In this document: piece by piece, positions 45,343 through 56,344 of the stretch | How positions within the stretch are numbered: the stretch's first letter is position 1 | Layout of the letters: each line of letters begins with the position of its first letter | Assembly (NCBI GenBank): GCA_963678675.1 | Contig: OY783194.1 | Location: 32,466,278 to 32,530,277, forward strand | Reading direction: 5' to 3' | DNA: 64,000 bases | From: Xiphydria camelus | Lineage: Eukaryota; Arthropoda; Insecta; Hymenoptera; Xiphydriidae | Made by a program: the position numbers and the translations under genes | Notes under the pieces: model-generated | Database searches by the model: none | Told to the model about the DNA's origin: nothing | Seen by the model: the letters and a program-made list of their open reading frames with translations, nothing else

Positions 45343-47209
45343 GTCTTATTTCGACGCCCAGAAGAATCCAACGCGCGCCAAAGTTCGCGGGAGAAGAGAT
45401 AATCGCGCCCGTCTAGTGGGCGTCGCGCATCGAGTAAAATAGACCTGTGCGTCGTCCCGAAACGCGGCGCGCGTATCTAATCTCGAGCTTAAGCGCTAAC
45501 GCGCGCGGTATACATAGTTGCGCCTCGGCGCGACTTACATTTTTGGTTCTTCGGTGAACTGCCATCGATGTAATCCGCCGCGATTCCGCGCGCTTTCCTC
45601 CTCTGCGCACCTCCTTCTCCTTTTCCCGCTCCGGCTCGCGGGGCACAGGAAGCGCCGACGACGACGACGACGACGACGACGAAACGGCCGACGATCGCGA
45701 GATCGGCTCAGCGTGCCCGATCGCCGCCCACGAGCGATCGCATGGCGGAAGGGGAGGGGGGCCGGGGGATACGCGGAGCACACACAATCGAGATCGAGAA
45801 GAACCGGGCCCCGGACCACGGCGAGGGACGAACGAGAGAAGCGGAGATTCCCGCTCGATCCTCTCTCACGGATTACATCACATCCCGCGCATCGCATTAA
45901 CGGCGATCGTCATAGTTTCACTTTTAAATTCCTCACTTCACTCTCTTCTTCGCGCGCGCGCGCGCTCCCGCCCGCCCGCTGACTAGGTCGTGCGCTCCGC
46001 CGGTAGACCGTTGCCCGTTACCGTTACCGTAACCGTAGTCGCCGTCGCTGCCACGGTAACATAGTTCCTCCTCCTCCTCCTTCTCTTCCTTCTCTTTTTT
46101 TCCCTCCACCTCCCTCTCCTCCTCCCCCTCCGCTTCCTTCCCCTGCTGCTGCCGCCGCCGCCGCTGCCGCTGTTGCTGCCGCTTCTCGACACGTGCGCGA
46201 GCGCCTTCGACGTGCGTCGCCGGCTACGGTGATCTCGCCTCTCGCGCCGCGACGCGCTCCTACGACGCTCCGCGCATTTCCTCCTTCGGGCCGGTCGCCG
46301 CGGAGGTCCGAGCCGACGTCCGGCGACACCCCCGTCACTGGTGCGTCGCGGCGGCGACTCCTTCCCTCGCGCGAAATCGTAACCCTCGCCCGCGTTGAAT
46401 CTCCCGGCTCGATCGTCGGGCGCGGCGAATCGGCGCGCGCTCTCGCACTACCGCGCCGCTTTTCCGCCGCTGCTGCCGAGGCTGCGACACCGGATCTTCC
46501 TCGGCTTCGCGTTCCTTCCCCGTGCGGGGACTGGCATCACGCGCGCCTGCGCGCGCGCGCGCGCTCGGTCGAGGCGCCGGAAGCGGGAAACGCCGGAGCG
46601 CGCGGGAGGCCCCTAGAGCGATGCGGACGCGCGATCCAGGGTCCAGCGGGACTTCGGAAATACGGGGAGGACAGCGGTGACGGCTCGACGTTTCCGGAGT
46701 GGTTCTCGCGCGGAGGGCATGGCGACGGCGCGTCCCCGCCAAGGTCGTCCTTCTCGCGGCCCGCTCGGTTCCGTCGGTCGACGACACTCAACCGACCCTT
46801 CCTTCCGGTTCGGTTACTCGCCGAGGGCGGCGAGCGGCAACGGCGACTCCGCGGCGCGAAGCGTCCTCTCGCTCGGGCATCGTCCTCGTCGCATCGAAGC
46901 GCGGTGGTCCGGGAGCCTGGCGGCGTCCCGCCGAGAAGAATCCCTGTCCTTTCGCGCACGATCGACGATCGGAGATCGCGACGGATGCGATCCCCCGAAC
47001 TCCGGGCTTCCTGGAACCGATTGCGCTAGCTGCGCGCTTTCGCTGTGTACGCGAGGGTTGACGGTTCACGCGGCACGCCCCCTCGTGGACCGCCGAAACT
47101 CCTAACCCTGACCGACGTATCCGAGACGCGGAAGGGGAGACGTAGGTACCTACGGCGGGCGAGCGGCTTGTTTTGCTTTACGCGGTTGTGGGATATGTAT
47201 ATGTGTATA
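45343..47209. other. GC-rich block with trinucleotide runs, no supported gene
   Basis: The most GC-rich block of the window. It has a CGA run (45655-45683), CTCCTCC tracts (46065-46135) and a TGCTGCCGCCGC tract (46143-46180). The longest frame is 278 codons (46193-47029, plus), opposite frames of 150 and 140 codons on the minus strand. All are Arg/Ser/Pro/Ala-rich, without a domain. It may be a promoter-type CpG region. Confidence 0.4.
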
Positions 47210-47483
47210 CAACTGAGAAAGATAATCAGGTTCAATTAACAAAATGCATCTAGTTTGACGCGTTTAGTTATTATTCCAACTAAAATACTGGTCAGTCGAA
47301 GCGAACATTTAGTTGTTTAAACCAAAGGTTTACTCGTTTCAACCGAACGCTTATAGTCAATACGTTCGAACGCAAAAAATGGTCAGTCTAACCAAACAAA
47401 CGGAGAGGATCCGTATTTCACCAAACGGTTCAGTCATCGTCTTCCGAATTTTGATTCGATCGACCAATTTATTTTTCTCGGTG
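47210..47483. mobile_element. Family F MITE, copy 4
   Basis: Starts TA-CAACTGAGAAAGATAATCAG and ends CAATTTATTTTTCTCGGTG. Motifs TGGTCAGTCTAACCAAACAA and GTATTTCACCAAACGGTTC match the copies at 9599 and 33866. Confidence 0.85.
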
Positions 47484-50114
47484 TGTGCACACACGGTAAG
47501 CAAATAGTATATGCGCGCGCGCGAATGTAGCCGCGAATGGGAATGGCGGAGTGACGGGGAAGGAGTGAGAGAAAAAATGATCAGACGCGAACGATACCGA
47601 GAAAAGCGACGCGAAAGCGAATCGAGAAGAAGAGACCGGCATGCGCCAGGTACACAAACGCGTAGAGTCGTCGTACCTGCTTACGTAACGCGGACACACG
47701 CCGCCGCACGCGGCGCGCGCTAAGATTAGATCGATCGTCGGGCGCGCGTTATCGATAAACTCTCGGATCTGGAGTATAAACCGGGCCTCGGCTTCCTCGA
47801 GCGTGCGGCCACTCGCGCGCCGCGCGGTGGCCACGTGTACCGGGAAAGTATGCGCGCGCGCGCGAGAAGCACAGGGAGAGGCGTTTCACGGTGACGCGCG
47901 GATGCGTCCGGGAGTTTACAGCGACGTCGCCGGTCACTTCTCGGCGCGACGGGGCGTTTCTACGCACGGAACGATCACCGCGCGGATCTCGCGCCTATCG
48001 CGTGCGCCGCGGATCGGGCATCGCCGAGATACCCACGACGATACGTTATCGCGCGCGCGAGCGATTGGAAAAGCGGAGCGAGGGGGGCGCGATGAGACGA
48101 CGGAGAGAAAGTACCCGGTCACTCGCAGCGCCGATGTGTGGATTCAATTATGGGTGGACTCGATCGTCCATCGAGAAGAGAACGAGACACTCTCGATGCT
48201 AGAAGCGATGCGACGCGTGGCGCGCGACAGAACGAGTCCCGGTGTACACGTAAATTTGGTTATTCGAGCGCGCGGTATCTGCCGGAACGAGAGACGCGCG
48301 GGCGAGAACCTGGAGCGAGCGAGAGAGAACGAGAGAAAGCGTTTGTACGGGAAAAGAGAGGATCCGAAGGTCGATGGATAGGCGAGAAAGAGAGGGGTGG
48401 GGGGAGGCGAGAAAAGTAGTGGTGGCAGCGGTGTTGGAGGTGGTTATGCTCGAGGATGTCGGTCGTTGGTGGAGAGAGAGAAAAAACTATGCAGTTTTAA
48501 TCCGCGCGGCGCTCCAGGTCTCTCGCCGTGTCGATCGAGAGGGACGTCAGTTTTCGTTGGACGGACGAGAACCCCGCGATATATCCGCACGGCGTGGCGC
48601 ACAGCTCCCTCGCGTATTTTCCCTCCTCTCCTTCCGAGCCCCGCGTTAGAGGGAGGGGGGTCCTTCCGATTTCTCCCTTATCAAAGGATATTCCTTTTTC
48701 CCTCGGCCTCTTCCGAAAATCGCGGGGTGATTGGCACACTTTGCACTCGCGTTCCCCGAGCAAAGCACCGGGTATCCCTTCTCCCGCGCCTATTCGACGC
48801 TGCGCGTACGCTTTAACGGAGCACCGACCGGCACGTTTTTCTCTCACTCGCGCGCAACGTACTGCACGGACGTTGACGACGACGACGATGATCGCAGCAC
48901 ACTCATGTATATCTATACGTATATATGTACATCTCCTTATGTACACTCCGTACGATGCTAATGAAAGTATAAGATTTCTCACGAGCCGCACTCGCCTCTC
49001 CGCGCGGCCACACTCGACTCTCCAGCCGATAGATAGCAACGTTCACGGATGTGACAGCTCCGGCGCACCGCGTAAAGGCCGTATGCCGCGTACACACGCC
49101 GTATACGAAAGTAAGTTTTCCCTCGGTAGGAGAGGTATATCGTCGTCGTGTGGTGGAGAGCAAAGCGCGCACGAGGTACGAACGCGGAACGAGGAGCAGC
49201 CAGCACTCTAGCAGCCGGCAGCGAGCCGCTGGGGTCAATGACCTCTCCTTGCCGTCGAGCTCTCCTCCGCTCCGCTATACCCCCTCGCGCGCCCCGCGCC
49301 CCTCGCCCAAGCTCCGTCGTCCCCCGCTCTCTCGACCCGTTTCTGCCCGCGCGCCTCCCCTCCCTCGCCCCTACCGCCGTTGTCGCCGACGCGCGCGATC
49401 ACTGGCGCGTACTCCCACCACGCCGCGGGCACCCCTTCGACGATACCCCCACCGCCGAGCGACGCCTCGCTTCGCGCACCCCTGCTCGAGCGACGACATC
49501 TGCACGTCGTTCCCCGCCATCCCTTTCCGGGATTCCTGCGGGGTTGCCGCGAGGCGAGGAGTGGGGGGATATACTACTCCACTCCGGGTTCACTGGTACA
49601 GTACCCTCTCTCGCAGCGGTGCAACGTTCTCTCTTCCTGATTCCGCTACCCACCACCGGCACCGCCGCCACCGCTACCACCACCACCACCAGCAGCAGCA
49701 CTACTACCATCGCCACCGACATCAACACCACCCTTCCACCGGGCAGCGCTAAAGCGTCCACGCGTGACGTCCCTAGAGCGCGCGCGCCCTCTATAGTGAT
49801 GTAGAAATTACGGGGGGACAGAGAGGGAGGGAGAGAGAGAAGCGATATTTGTTGAAAGAAATTGCATAGATTCGATATCCAAGCTGATATAGTCGCGAGA
49901 CGAGGTCCTTCAAAGGATCTATCACACATGTTTGGTATATTGCGAAAAATTACTCCCTCGCTTTCAGCGATTACTTTGTACGCGCGATTATCGTCACCGC
50001 GGAACCCGGGGAAGTAATTATAGATGCGCGCGCGAGTGAAAGTGGCTCGAGTCGGAATCTCGCGAGTTACGGAGAAGCTTTCGCTCCGCGAACAGAGTCT
50101 GGTGTTGAGAAACG
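47484..50114. other. GC-rich block, no supported gene
   Basis: Holds GA-rich tracts (48340-48420), a CAC/CAG trinucleotide tract (49655-49735), many overlapping frames up to 233 codons, and the second copy of a 114-122 bp segment at 48074-48195. None of the frames has a domain I recognise. Confidence 0.4.
48074..48195. repeat. Unclassified 122-bp segment, copy 2 of 2
   Basis: Same-strand match to 44944-45057. Differs by an indel of a few bases near CAATTATGGGTGG and scattered substitutions. The indel breaks any shared reading frame. Confidence 0.75.
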
Positions 50115-50517
50115 TGCAGAGAGAAAAAGAATTAGTTGGATCTACATTGTAAAAATTCTGCAGTGGGGACTCACACAGACCACTTTTGAATGATGGATAG
50201 CAATGGCATAAGACCGAATGGCACCAGATGTAGTATACACAGGTCCGCACCGGCGCGAAATGGTGTTAAAAATTAACACCATTTTTTTACTACGTACTGA
50301 TAATTACTTACGGGGTCGCGTAAGTATTATTTATTTATATCGAAGACATTTTTTAATGCATCAATGAAATATTTATTCCTTACAATCATGTGAATATGAT
50401 TGCAAGGAAGAAATATTCAAATAATATGAAAAAAGATCTAATTGGTGTAAATAAATAATTACTCGCGATCCCGGTAATTTTTTTTCTGTACACCCAACTA
50501 ATTCTTTAAGATGCACA
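50115..50517. mobile_element. Family B MITE interrupted by family E
   Basis: Outer copy: AGAGAGAAAAAGAATTAGTT at the left, GATAATTACTTACGGGGTCG after the insertion and CACCCAACTAATTCTT at the right. Removing 50145-50294 and one TA restores GGATCTACTGATAATTAC, the expected B sequence. Confidence 0.88.
50145..50294. mobile_element. Family E MITE nested in B, TA duplicated
   Basis: A 150-bp element between TA at 50143-50144 and 50295-50296. Ends CATTGTAAAAATTCTG and CATTTTTTTACTACG. Shares GGTGTTAAAAATTAACACC and AGACCACTTTTGAATGATGG with the copies at 25873 and 27660. Confidence 0.9.
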
Positions 50518-51103
50518 GCGGTAGATCGAAATCTAAACGATAGCGCGACGAGTCTGTTTTCTCAGCACATTTCATTTACCGAAGAGTCACGATCGCGAAT
50601 GATCGAGAATCGCAGATATTCGATGCGCTTATTACGACTACGACGTCTTATCGCATGGTCGTCGACAAACGCACGCGCGCGCGCGCGCGCTCTCGACCAT
50701 ACACGTCGTATAAGCGGGCACGTAGTCCTTCGTAGGACATTGACTTTGAGATATCGTCCGCCCTGTCGACAGCGGTTACGCGACGCTATCTTATTTCAGC
50801 TTATCACAATTTTCCTCCGTACCTACGGTATCTCGGTTTTAAGAGTCACTCGCGTTGCTTACCATTACTTTTATGAAATCTCCCCGCTGCAGCGCGGACG
50901 TCCCAACCGCTCGTCGGACACCGGTTATCTCGCATTATCACCTGAAATTGATCATTTAGCTGTACATAATAACATCATATCATTCGAATCGTGATTATCT
51001 CGCCCCCTGCAAATCGTTCACCCACGTCATTCGGTATAGGTATTTATAATTTTGCTGAAAATCGAAAGGCGCGATCTTCGCGAATTCGATGTAAAAGTTC
51101 ATA
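50518..51103. other. Unique stretch, no supported gene
   Basis: GC alternation near 50672-50690. A 131-codon frame (50599-50994) with no recognised domain. Confidence 0.3.
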
Positions 51104-51515
51104 CACCGAGAAAGCATTTTATTTGTAGTTAATAAATGTTCCTTTCGACGTGGCGAAATAAACATTTTATTGGTCCAAGCAAATATTCGTTAACTGTTAC
51201 AATATTTATTTCGTATAATCAAATGATTTGAGGCAATCATCTGAATGAAATAAACATCTCAATAATTAATCGTAGCATTTACAAAGTTCATGGTAAACGG
51301 GACAAAATTTCGGGTAAATATTATAGCAACGCTTGCGACTGCTACGAATTTTACCATACTTTTTACTAAAATTACAGTTATCCTAACAATAAGTTGGCCT
51401 TGTCCCAAAATTTACAACAAACTTTGTAAAAACGCTACAATTTTTTTTCCGCGCAACGAAATATTCATTTTGCCCTATTTAAAATTACATTTACTAATTA
51501 CTGTTTCTTCGGTAG
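51104..51515. mobile_element. Family G MITE interrupted by family H
   Basis: Starts TA-CACCGAGAAAGCATTTTATT and ends near CTGTTTCTTCGGTAG. It has GTAGTTAATAAATGTTCC, TTCGTTAACTGTTACAATAT and TTTGAGGCAATCATCTGAAT. Family H sits at 51275-51435. Confidence 0.8.
51275..51435. mobile_element. Family H MITE, 161 bp, TA duplicated
   Basis: Between TA at 51273-51274 and 51436-51437. Ends GCATTTACAAAGTT and AACTTTGTAAAAACGC. GGGACAAAATTTCGGG pairs with TTGTCCCAAAATTT inside. The terminal sequence differs from the CACTGAG group although the target is also TA. Confidence 0.82.
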
Positions 51516-52859
51516 GTATAGATCGCGGGAGATAAACACAACCGAGGTGCAACATAGATATAGACGTCCGTTCTTCGGACGTCCGTGTTATATCGCGCGT
51601 GCCATCCGAGGCCATGCCTACATGTGACACGCACGAGTATACGTTCGTCCGTGGCTGCATCGTTTTCGACCGCTCGGAGGCTCCTCCACGCGCGAAGAGA
51701 GAATAGTGCCCGAGCCACCCTTGCCGCGCGCGGGCCCCGATCGCGACGCTCTCAAACAGGGCCCATCCGAAGTCGCGCCACCGGAAGCGACGCTCCGTCG
51801 GATCATAATCTCATCGCATCTACGAAAGCGCGCTGCCCGGACGCGCGCCGTACGAAACGGCCGCGACGCCGTGTATCGGGGGCACGGTGTCATTATCACG
51901 CGACGCGCACGGGAGAGGCCTCAGGACCGCGAAATTACGGGCAAGGTCGCGCTCCTGCACCGCCGCGGTAGCACCATCGCGCTCTCCACGCCGAACCGCC
52001 GCGACACGTGTGCGCGCAACGTGTGTATAGCTACGCGGACGCGTCCCCGCTCCGCCCTCGCGCATTCCTCCCCCGATTCGACGTTTCCGCGTGCTATGCG
52101 TCGGCGGGGCGCGAAGGCGCTGCCGACGACGAGCGTCGAAATAAAACGACGCCCGCGGTGTATCGATCGATTTTGAGCGCCGAAGACGCAACAGAGGTCG
52201 CGGCTCTCAGCTACGCGCGAGTCTCCCACGGCGAAAATGTAAGGAGAATTTGAAATAAACCTGGTCGAGGTGAATTGGTTCGATGCGCGAGGTTCGTTCG
52301 GCGATAAACTCCGTCGATACGACGATCCTTCGGGACGATAGGGTTTCCGCGATAGTCCGAGCGACATCTCACGTCCGCATCAATTTATTCTCCCCGGCCA
52401 GCGTATCGCGCGCTTCGTCGATAGCCGATCGGGACCTTTCTCTATTTCTCTCTCCGCCGCGCCTCTACCGTTCGTCGTACGCGCGGGAAAGCGACTAACG
52501 GTTGGAGTCGCGCCGATCGTGGCTCTTCTCGCTCGTGACGTTACTAGGTACTCGGCGACGGGCTTTCGTCTCGTGGATGAAAGTTGAATCGCTCGACCGA
52601 TCGGAGAGCGAACCACGGTGGAGTTTAACGTGGAAAAGTCTGCGACGCTTTCGACGCTCGTGTCTGTTCGCGCGGCACGACGTTCTCACGATGCTTCCGT
52701 ACGATTGGATGGTAAAGGATTATCTCGGGTTGCTGAAATACCGATTCGACGATCGCGCGTTTCCATTGACGAAAAAATTTCGCGCTGATACGAACGATGT
52801 GTGCGCGGGATGCGAGATAATCGTGACTCTCGAACACCGTTTTTGTTAGATTGAAACTG
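51516..52859. other. GC-rich unique DNA, no supported gene
   Basis: Frames of 156, 148 and 128 codons overlap on both strands. One at 52502-52849 (115 codons, plus) has a less biased composition (PYDWMVKDYLGLLKYRFDD) but matches nothing I know. Confidence 0.35.
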
Positions 52860-53325
52860 TGCTACGCATTTGTACCACTGTTGAAAAAGTATCAGAGATT
52901 CTCATGGAAAACTTGTAAAATCCCCGTAGTATTCCTATGGGAATTTGACGTGCTTCTGACACAGCAATTCCAGATACCCTTTCATCAAAATCTGAGAGAG
53001 ATGAATGGGAATGTATTGGATTCTATATTGTGTGTTTGTTGAAACAAATAAAATTTTGTAAGGTTCTATTAGTAATTACAAATAGAACGGCATGTGCAGG
53101 TCTTTGTTACCTTTACGGGATTCAACTTGTTTTTACGGATACGTATAAAATTCGGTAAATCTCTATTCATCATCTCAGATATACCTACAGAATTCAATGC
53201 ATTCCTAGGTATTCGTCCTTCTCAAATTTTTCTAACGGATATCTGGAATTGCTGAGTCTGAAGCACATCAGATTCCCATAGAAATTGTCTGTGGGAATCT
53301 ATGGGATCTTTTCAATAAGGACGAG
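52860..53325. repeat. Imperfect palindrome of about 460 bp
   Basis: Left blocks AGTATTCCTATGGGAATTTG and ACACAGCAATTCCAGATACC pair with right blocks GATATCTGGAATTGCTGAGT and CAGATTCCCATAGAAATTG. It is AT-rich, non-coding and diverged. Confidence 0.6.
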
Positions 53326-53368
53326 CAATCGGCGCCGCAGTTCGGATATAGTCATCGAATAGATATCC

Positions 53369-53660
53369 AGACGGAAAAAAATAATTTTGCAGTCTTAGCA
53401 AAACTAGGTTTTGCTGGGAACTTTTTACTACCATAACGGAAATGTCATATGTAACGGCAAAATATATGTTCAATGATAGCAAATCTAACAACAATCACAG
53501 TGAAATTTTAGTCGGTAAAAATATTTGCCATCCCAGTAAATATTTTTACCATTATTGTGGACATATCTTTCGTTGTCGCAAATGATATTTTTCTCAAGAT
53601 AGCAAGAAATTCCCAGCAAAACCTAGTTTTGCTAAAACTGCAAAATCATTTTTTCCCGTG
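53369..53660. mobile_element. Family W palindromic MITE
   Basis: Left: AGACGGAAAAAAATAATTTTGCAG. Right: CTGCAAAATCATTTTTTCCCGTG. TAGCAAAACTAGGTTTTGCT recurs at both ends, followed by GGGAA / TTCCC. Inner hairpin AAAATATTTGCCATCCCAG / TAAATATTTTTACC. About 292 bp. Confidence 0.82.
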
Positions 53661-56276
53661 CACCCTGTGATTACAACACGTTCGAAATTACGGCTGCCGA
53701 GCCGACCGTCGCATCCGCGCGACCAAATCAGTCGTCCAAAACTCGTGTTTTGAAGACAGTGCATCGACCTCTTCCCTCTCCAAATGCTCCCCTCGAATGA
53801 CGCGCGTGTTGAGATACATCTGACGCGGGAGGATGCGTATATTGATTTTCACGACCTTCCACGTACGTCATCGAGAACAGCCGAGTCTTACGGATCGATC
53901 GAAGCTCCGCGGCGTCTTCAGCGAGACGAAATCGACCGCCACTCGAGTAGGGTAAATAGAAAGATTACCAAGATCGAAGGTCGCGCGTGATATCAGTTGT
54001 ACGTCGTACGTGTTTCGATAACCGATTCGAGGATCGCGAGACAATGACTATACATTTATAGCACATCGCTTTTACAACGTATCCCATCGAGATGCAAAGG
54101 GGGAGCAGAGAGCGTGGCGCATCGTAAGCGCGCGTACACTCGGAGCCCGGACCCTGGACCGTTCAAGTTCACGTTCGTCGCAATCCAGAAGAAATACGGA
54201 TCCCGGAGGGGAGTGGAGGGACGGGAGGGGAAACAATTTAACGCGGACAGCGTCGCGCGCTCTGCGAGTCCGCGGGCGTCGAAGTCGCGTCGCGATGCCG
54301 ACGCAATGAAAAAAAATTGCGCGGGGGAGCTAGACGTACCTAACCGATCGCTAGCGCCCGAGAAGAGGAAAACGAACAGAGTCAAATGTCTCGTTAACCG
54401 AAGAGAGCATTGGACTCGAAGTACAGCCGTCGCGGCTATTATTGTACGAAGGAAAAAAAGGAGGAGGGAGGAGATATCGTTGACCCAGGGATTGAAATAT
54501 CGCGCGATAAAATTGCTACGGGGAGACGGCAATTTTTAACGTTCGTAGAATACTTCATTTCCGGGTCAACGATATTTCTTGCAGACACTTTCCCAGGGTA
54601 ACTTTCACTCGGAAGCGACGCTCACATTTTTACGACCCTCGTTACGGCTTTCCGCGATCGATCGGACGAGCGCGCACTCCTCCAAATTTTCGCCTTTGTC
54701 GTACTAAAATGTATGCGCGGTCGAGTCTCCCGCGATCTCGCGGCTCTAGGTACGCAGCACGCTCGAGTTCGCATTACGAGGTAACGACCACTTTGTGAAC
54801 AGTCTTCGCGGGCAAATTACACGGCACAGCCAGCGGCGTTCGCGGCCGATTGCTACCGTGCCAACTCGTGCCGCGTCATCGTGGGAGATCGGACTGCAAG
54901 GGTGTTTAAATTAGAGATTGACGACGCACACAGATAAGAATAGGTGTCACGGTATAAGCCTTTATAAGCAGAGCACTTCAATATTATTTAGCATACAATA
55001 ACATGCACATATTTTACGAGTGTCGTTGAGTTTTGCGAAAAAAAAAAAAGTTGCACACATTACCGCGCAACTTACACGGATACGCATCGATACGCTGAAC
55101 CTTGCGCTCCGTCGAACGAGCACTCGTGTGCTAAAAACTCTACGAGGAAGAGTCCAACGACTATATAGACTAACGCAATTTCTCGTCGCAATTCATCTCA
55201 GCTTTCATTCCGACAAGGACTAACGAGATAAAGATACCGAAAGTAGTCAACGGCGGTAGCGTTCGAAACGCTCTTCTATTGCTATGTCCAGTTATTTTAA
55301 ACTGACCTCTCGTCGCGATATTACCATGTACTCGCGATTAAACGGCCGACCACTCACGTGGACCCTTTGTCCGGTGGTGTATATTTATTCGACACAAAGA
55401 CAGTGCTTTTCCTTCCGTATACACACATCTGTAACGCGAAGAGAGCCGAGCGATTCGAAAGGATTGAAAATTGCCAGCAGCCGCCAAACCTTTCGAACGC
55501 TCGCTCCTCCGCAATCTGAATGTCTCGCGTTAACAACAATTAAATGTACTCCGATCGACAACGGGCGATAATAATTCTGATATATACTCGGGCGTCCCCG
55601 TTAATCGATACATTATTCTACTTAACGAGCGAAACGGAATCTAGGTAGAAATAATGAAATATACACGAACATATCACGTTTTTATCTATATCGGTAATTA
55701 TCGACGAGACTCCTGCGTCCCGTCGCGAGATCGCTCGGCACGTGACACCTAGGATCGGGCGAATTGACGGGGAAAAATAAATGCGATAAATAACGAAGTT
55801 ACGCTTCACGTTCGCAAATCCCGCCATCTATATTACCGTTGCTACGAATTACTTTGCGGAGATCGCGGATCAGTTATACCAGCATGCAAACTCGAATCGT
55901 TCTTTTCGCACAGGCACTTGATTCGAGATGTCGCTTCGTTGTCGCCTCTCCTCGCTTCTCGCTCTATCACGCCAACGTTAATCACGCGACCCACCCTACG
56001 ATTATTTTTATTTTTAGTTTTACCAGCTCACCTTTTTGCCTCGGAGAGAGCGCGTCACTCTAATTCCCTAAATTTATGATTACTTAATGTTCTCGACTAA
56101 TGAATTGACTTTGAGTGTTCGTTAACTCTAATTCGACATCTGCAGTCGGAGCTTCTCCCATGACTGGTATCACTGATCGATTCGCGCCGGCCTGACGGCT
56201 TAATCCGAAGTAATCTCTAGCGTGTTCCGTAAAACGCGGGAATGTCGGGGGTTCGCTTCTCGTCCGTCCCGTCCTT
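53661..56276. other. Intergenic and probable 3' UTR of Rop
   Basis: The part nearest 56276 should hold the Rop 3' untranslated region on the minus strand. Its length cannot be read. The sequence is unique, of balanced composition, with short frames only. A 13-bp inverted repeat (ATATCGTTGACCC near 54474, GGGTCAACGATAT near 54563) is the one structure I see. Confidence 0.4.
56007..56012 (-). terminator. Candidate Rop polyadenylation signal
   Basis: AATAAA on the minus strand, about 265 bases after the stop codon. Another AATAAA is at 55389-55384. Neither is proven. Insect 3' UTRs can be longer. Confidence 0.3.
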
Positions 56277-56344
56277 TTACTGCGGTTTACTCAGATCGGC
56301 CAGGTCCGCCAAGAAGGACTTCGGCGTTATCACGTGCGACGAAC
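56277..56344 (-). CDS. Rop: Rop exon 11 (last)
   Basis: Follows TTCGTTGCAG. Encodes the C-terminal [25 protein letters not shown] tail (family: SSHxLTPxxFLxDLxxL) and ends in TAA at 56279-56277. The first residue, Gly567, is split with exon 10. Confidence 0.92.

Noticed and set aside
46193..47029. Open frame of 278 codons on the plus strand
   Set aside because: It lies in a block where all six frames stay open for 100 codons or more, its product is Arg/Ser/Pro/Ala-rich without a domain, and two long minus-strand frames cover the same bases.
49399..50250. Open frame of 283 codons on the minus strand
   Set aside because: Its first part runs through the nested family E and family B transposons and its second through a CAC/CAG trinucleotide tract. 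No domain is recognised.
52502..52849. Open frame of 115 codons with more ordinary composition
   Set aside because: It matches nothing I know and is opposed by a 70-codon frame on the other strand. Not enough to call a gene.
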